Assembly: GCF_001956985.1 (NCBI RefSeq) | Contig: NZ_CP019082.1 | Coordinates: 3,844,001 to 3,908,000 of the forward strand | DNA: 64,000 nt | Source: Paludisphaera borealis | GTDB lineage: Bacteria > Planctomycetota > Planctomycetia > Isosphaerales > Isosphaeraceae | Direction: 5' to 3' | Shown: piece after piece, positions 60,440 to 64,000 of the stretch | How the letters are laid out: each line of letters opens with the position of its first letter | Numbering within the stretch: the first letter of the stretch is position 1 | Notes under the pieces: model-generated | The model's database searches: none | What the model was told of the DNA's origin: nothing | What the model saw: the letters and a program-made list of their open reading frames with translations, nothing else | Made by a program: the position numbers and the translations under genes

Positions 60440-61117
60440 TCAATTCAATTTCGACGCCCACTCCCGCACGACGCGAGCCATCTCGACGAACACGTCCTCG
60501 TCGCTCGCGCGGGAGCGCTTCAGCACCTTGTAGCCGTGGTCGGCGGTATCCACCGCGTGCAGCGTCGCCAGTTTTCCGAGCTTCTTGCAGACGGGTTTCA
60601 AGAGGTCCAGATCGGCCAGCTCGTCGCGCGTGCCGCTGAGGAACAGCATGGGGACGGCGACCGACGCGAGATGGTCGGCCCGCTTCGTCTCCGGCTTGCC
60701 GGGTTGATGCAAGGGGAACGAGAAGAAGACCAGACCGCGCACGCCCTCGAGCGGGGATTCCGACGCAGCCGTCGAGGTCATGCGCCCGCCGAACGAATGG
60801 CCGCCCGCCAGCAGTGGTAAGTCGGGCGCAGCCTCGCGGGCCGCCGCGACCGCCGCGCGCACGGTCGCCGTGCACACCGCCTGTGAGTCGCGACCCTTGC
60901 CATTTTCCGAATAGGGGAAGTTGTACCGCAAGCTCGCGACGCCCGCCTCGGCCAGCCGATCGGCGATCGACTGCATCGTGGCGTGCCACATGTTCGTGCT
61001 CGCCCCGTGGCCGAGGACGAGCAAGTGACTCGCACTTTCGGGCCGGACCAGCAACGCGGAGACTTCGCCCTTCTCCGGCGTGGCGAGGAATTTGAACTCA
61101 CGGGCTTCGCGAGACAC
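60440..61117 (-). CDS. KANL3/Tex30-like alpha/beta hydrolase
   Basis: A 225-residue cytosolic alpha/beta hydrolase. SREAREFKFLATPEKGEVSA opens it; LVLGHGASTNMWH is the oxyanion strand; GGHSFGGRM holds the nucleophile Ser; the acid is Asp in GTRDELADL and the His is in ADHGYKVLK. The compact build and G-H-G-A-S-T-N-M motif match the KANL3/Tex30 (Abhydrolase_11) family, whose substrate in bacteria is unknown. GTG at 61117 is the likely start (AAGGAG upstream). It is 59 bp downstream of the ceramidase-like gene in the same direction. Confidence 0.8.
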   Translation of the reverse strand: MSREAREFKFLATPEKGEVSALLVRPESASHLLVLGHGASTNMWHATMQSIADRLAEAGVASLRYNFPYSENGKGRDSQAVCTATVRAAVAAAREAAPDLPLLAGGHSFGGRMTSTAASESPLEGVRGLVFFSFPLHQPGKPETKRADHLASVAVPMLFLSGTRDELADLDLLKPVCKKLGKLATLHAVDTADHGYKVLKRSRASDEDVFVEMARVVREWASKLN

Positions 61118-61176
61118 GGCGGAATGCTCCTTGATCGAACAGGCTGATCGGAGTCGCCCAGGCGAGAGTCGATCGA

Positions 61177-62604
61177 TCACCCTCCGGCCTTGAGCGCCGC
61201 CTTGAGTCCCTCGGTGAGGACGGCCTCGGCGGTGGGGTCGACCCAGCACCAGTCGCGGAGGTTGCCGTCGTGCTCGGCGAGCTGAGAGGCGGTGGGGATG
61301 TAGCCGGTGGCGGCGTCGCCGTAGCCGAGGGTCATGACGAAGCGGTCGGGGCGAAGCTTCTCGGCGAGGAGCTGGTATTCGACGTAGGTCTCGCCGGGGG
61401 CGACCGAGAGCAACGCGTGGCCCAGGTCGAGCGTCGGCAACGCGATCGGCTGATCGCTCGCGAGTCGCTTCCGCCAGCTCAGGCCCATGGCGGCGAGGCA
61501 CTGGCCGAACGGATGCTCGTGATCGGCGAGCCGCTTTTTGAGGTCGGCCTCGGTGAATCCGTCGTCCTCGCGGGCCTTGAACCGCAGGGGCTGGAGCCGC
61601 AGCGAGGCGTGTTCGAGGGGCTCGCGGCGGGTGGTTCGCCAGGCCTCGGCCATCGCCGCTTCGAGCCGGCCGGCAAGCTCGGCGCGGTTGGCGGGGGCGC
61701 CGTCGTTGTACTTGCCGGCGGTCACGTTGCCGCTGCACCCCGAGGCGTAGATCTGGACGACGCCGGGCAGGCTCTTTTGCCGGGCGCGACGAGCCATGCC
61801 CACGAAGTCGGCCGAGACCTCGCCCTGGCCGTAATGCGCCATCGGGTGAATCGCGTAGCTGCTCAGCGCGAGCAACGGCTCGTCGCCGTTCCAGAAGCTG
61901 AGGACCTTCACCCAGGGGTCGATCGTCCCCTCGTCGGCCTTGTGCGCCTGCGGATCTTTCGAGGCGCTCGTGCGGTTGTACGAGATCGATCCATCCGCCA
62001 GAACGTAACGACGATTCGATGCAACCCGGTCGGCCTTCGCCCGGCCCATGCCGATGTGCGTCACGCGCTTCGGGGTCTTCTTTACCGCCGTCGCCGCCGC
62101 GCGGGCCACGCGCTTGACCACCAGGTCGTGGAACGCGAGATTGCAGATCCGTCCGGTGCAATTGTTCTCTTCGAGCAGTCGTTCGGCGGTGAGGTCGGCG
62201 ATCGGCGTATCGTGCTGGTGGACGGCCGTCACGATGACGTTCAGCGGGTCGGTGCCGACCGCCTTGGCGATCGCCTCGCGCCAGGCGTCGTAGGCGTCGT
62301 TGCGGATCTCGCACCAGTCGACGACGACCACGGCCACGGGCTTGGCCAGCGAGCCGCCGCGAAGCACGAAGCCGATCGCCTCCAGCGGATCGAGGATCAA
62401 CTTCACCGGCGCAATCCCGCCTCCCATGCAAGGGTGCCCGACGAGCGGCGTGACGTCGGCCGAGAACGTGAACAGCTCCCAGGGCCGGCCCGGCGCGGCG
62501 GCCGTCTGGCCCTGGCCCTCAGAACGGGCGGCCCCCGGCCAGAGCGCGCCGGCCGCCAGCCCGCCCAGAAGGTTTCGCCGTGTGATCCGCGATTCGAAGG
62601 GCAT
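61177..62604 (-). CDS. Ceramidase-like (neutral/alkaline non-lysosomal) protein with Tat signal
   Basis: A 475-residue protein with a twin-arginine signal (ESRITRRNLLGGLAAGALWP), so it is exported folded. Its body resembles the N-terminal domain of neutral ceramidases: FSADVTPLVGHPCMGGG near the start, then VVVVDWCEIRNDAYDAWREA, NVIVTAVHQHDTP (the His-containing metal motif) and YASGCSGNVTAGKYNDG. It is shorter than true ceramidases because it lacks the C-terminal domain, so it may hydrolyse another amide or ester. AGGAGCG precedes the ATG at 62604. The J repeats start 39 bp upstream. Confidence 0.78.
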   Translation of the reverse strand: MPFESRITRRNLLGGLAAGALWPGAARSEGQGQTAAAPGRPWELFTFSADVTPLVGHPCMGGGIAPVKLILDPLEAIGFVLRGGSLAKPVAVVVVDWCEIRNDAYDAWREAIAKAVGTDPLNVIVTAVHQHDTPIADLTAERLLEENNCTGRICNLAFHDLVVKRVARAAATAVKKTPKRVTHIGMGRAKADRVASNRRYVLADGSISYNRTSASKDPQAHKADEGTIDPWVKVLSFWNGDEPLLALSSYAIHPMAHYGQGEVSADFVGMARRARQKSLPGVVQIYASGCSGNVTAGKYNDGAPANRAELAGRLEAAMAEAWRTTRREPLEHASLRLQPLRFKAREDDGFTEADLKKRLADHEHPFGQCLAAMGLSWRKRLASDQPIALPTLDLGHALLSVAPGETYVEYQLLAEKLRPDRFVMTLGYGDAATGYIPTASQLAEHDGNLRDWCWVDPTAEAVLTEGLKAALKAGG

Positions 62605-62642
62605 GAATTCGCTCCTGGCAGCAATTGTTGGATCGAGCAATC

Positions 62643-62870
62643 TCACCACGGAGGACTCGGAGAATTCGGGGGGGGGGAACAACTCAATTCCATGGAGAAT
62701 CTGTTCTCAACTCCTCTCCCTCTCTGCTCCGCGTCCTCCGTGGTGAAATCTGGTTCGAGCAATCTCACCACGGAGGACTCGGAGAATTCGGGGGGGGAAC
62801 AACTCAATTCCATGGAGAATCTGTTCTCAAGTCCTCTCCCTCTCTGCTCCGCGTCCTCCGTGGTGAAAGG
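62643..62870. repeat. Two tandem J family hairpin units
   Basis: Units begin at 62643 and 62765 (period 122 bp). Each runs from TCACCACGGAGGACTCGGAG to GTCCTCCGTGGTGA, forming an inverted repeat with CAATTCCATGGA in the middle. They are the opposite-strand relatives of the four units at 44246-44709. Confidence 0.88.
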
Positions 62871-62900
62871 ATGAATTTCTTCGACTCTCCAGGCGAGGGA

Positions 62901-64000
62901 TCAACCGGGGTTCGCCGGGGGATCGTCCTGGCCCTCGGGCGCGGGCCGATCGAGATCCAGAATGGTTCGCAGCGATTCGAGGCTGGTCAAGGGCCTGGTC
63001 CGCTTCCGCCACGAATCGAACGCGGGATCGGCCTCCCGGCGCGCGCGAAAGCTCGCGAACGCGGCCATCGTCCGCCAGTCGGAGTCTTCGACCGTCAGTC
63101 GCCGGCCGCCATTGTGGACGAAGGTTTCAAGGATGCGGAAGACGCCGGTCCTGGGGTTGGCGGGGAAGGCCGTCGACCGCAAGGCAACGGCGACGGCCCC
63201 TCGGTCGCCGGCTCGGGCCGTCAGCTCGTTGATCTGGCGGGCGAGCGCGCCTCCCTGGGCCGACTTGTTGCAGACGCCCGCGAGTCGCTTGACTCCGGCG
63301 TCGTCGATCGTTACGAACCGGCCTTCGGCCTGGCAGGCGATCGCGCGGGGCGGCGACAGCTCGCGCGCGGCGTCGGCGATCGCCTCGGCGAGCACGGCCG
63401 CCAGTTCGGCCTCTTCGACCGTAGGCCCGGCCGCGTGGTCCGACCGGAAGGCGTTCCATTCGCCCTCGATCGCGTTGGCCGACCGCTCGGCGTCGACCTC
63501 GTCCCGGCGACCGCCCGAGCCCGAATCCGAGCCCGGCCCTTCAAGAGGGTAGGGGGCCATCTTCCCTTCCTCGACGCAGCGCTCGCGGTACGCCTGGCAT
63601 TCGAGCAGGACGTCGCGGGCGCGAAGGCCGGCCAGCCGCGACACGAGTGCCTCGGGGATCGGGAACGTCGGCTCGTCGGCCCGGTACGAGGCCCCGCCGA
63701 CTTCGAATAGATGGTGCAGCCGACGGCCGATCAGGGCTCGGACTTCGGCCAGGTCGCACGGGGTTTGCAGGCTCACGGGGCGCGGGTCGTTCTCGACGCG
63801 GTCCTTGATCGAGCGAGTCAGCAGCGACTTCAACTCGTCGTAGAAATTCTCCAGGCACGAGATCACGACGACGGCCGAGGGGAGCCGGCTGACGATGTCG
63901 CAGAGCACGGCCATCGCCTTGCGGAACTTCAGCGCCGCCTCGTCGAGATCGAAGACGTCTTCAAGCTGATCGACGCAGATCACCAGCGGAACCCGTTCGA
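62901..64000 (-). CDS. C-terminal part of a P-loop ATPase, truncated at the window edge
   Basis: The frame runs off the right edge, leaving about 366 residues. The visible start reads ERVPLVICVDQLEDVFDLDE, a Walker B-like strand (hydrophobic stretch + D-Q-L-E) of a P-loop NTPase, followed by VISCLENFYDELKSLL, LQTPCDLAEVRALIGRRLHH and a long helical C-terminal part. The Walker A motif must lie beyond the window. The D-Q-x-E motif resembles those of AAA-like ATPases in signalling and defence loci, for example the BrxC/PglY-type or AAA/NACHT-type proteins, but the family cannot be fixed from this half. A GTG at 63983 should not be taken as the start. Confidence 0.6.
   Translation of the reverse strand, partial: ERVPLVICVDQLEDVFDLDEAALKFRKAMAVLCDIVSRLPSAVVVISCLENFYDELKSLLTRSIKDRVENDPRPVSLQTPCDLAEVRALIGRRLHHLFEVGGASYRADEPTFPIPEALVSRLAGLRARDVLLECQAYRERCVEEGKMAPYPLEGPGSDSGSGGRRDEVDAERSANAIEGEWNAFRSDHAAGPTVEEAELAAVLAEAIADAARELSPPRAIACQAEGRFVTIDDAGVKRLAGVCNKSAQGGALARQINELTARAGDRGAVAVALRSTAFPANPRTGVFRILETFVHNGGRRLTVEDSDWRTMAAFASFRARREADPAFDSWRKRTRPLTSLESLRTILDLDRPAPEGQDDPPANPG

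Overview
The window looks like chromosome from a high-GC planctomycete, most likely family Isosphaeraceae. The clues are two DUF1559 pseudopilin-like proteins, LEPR-XLL-type N-termini, a PEP-CTERM protein, a TIGR03067-like protein, GDYXXLXY/DUF2157 and DUF1080 proteins, and many dispersed hairpin repeats between genes. No plasmid, phage or transposase gene is visible. Long antisense reading frames are everywhere, as expected at this GC, and were discarded.

Layout. 1-10 kb: end of a gluzincin-like peptidase, asnB-type asparagine synthase, DUF4349 lipoprotein, DUF1328 peptide, polytopic GT39-like protein, DUF892 ferritin-like protein, two secreted proteins and a LarA-family nickel racemase homologue. 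10-20 kb: LEPR-XLL beta-helix protein, a repeat-filled gap, the DUF2157/GDYXXLXY pair, a coiled-coil protein, an LCM-type methyltransferase with panE, and a DUF433/DUF5615 toxin-antitoxin pair. 20-31 kb: DUF1080 hydrolase, DUF1559 protein, esterase, a complete sulfate ABC operon (sbp-cysT-cysW-cysA), a second DUF1559 protein with a lipoprotein, and an AAA+ enhancer-binding regulator behind two perfect palindromes. 31.6 kb: tRNA-Leu(CAG) with a terminator.

32.2-36.4 kb holds the most striking locus: a two-gene module in which an NDT-like putative nucleotide-hydrolase domain fused to a TRAFs-binding (DUF4071) domain sits next to a DUF4071-patatin phospholipase with C-terminal membrane segments. 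It looks like a sensor/effector conflict (anti-phage) system. 37-43 kb: P450, three tandem DGPF/YCII proteins followed by their ECF42-type sigma factor, then a MoaD/ThiS-like diGly protein translationally coupled to a BNR propeller. 43-46 kb: about 1.7 kb of repeats, another LEPR-XLL-like protein and a degenerate SUMF1-type protein. 47-53 kb: an apparent operon linking a SufS-SufE fusion, hemD and cydAB, that is Fe-S supply, tetrapyrrole synthesis and a bd-type oxidase. 53-64 kb: a second AAA+ regulator with a cysteine cluster, a PatZ-like acetyltransferase, a PEP-CTERM propeller, a DUF5648 protein, an alpha/beta hydrolase, a ceramidase-like Tat substrate and a truncated P-loop ATPase.

Six families of non-coding repeats (called R, H, G, J, K and L below) recur across the window. 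They include direct-repeat arrays, long hairpins, a composite of hairpins present as two inverted copies 32 kb apart, tandem 116-bp units, and a 114-bp MITE-like element flanked by direct repeats. All assignments are by eye from sequence motifs; no database search was run.
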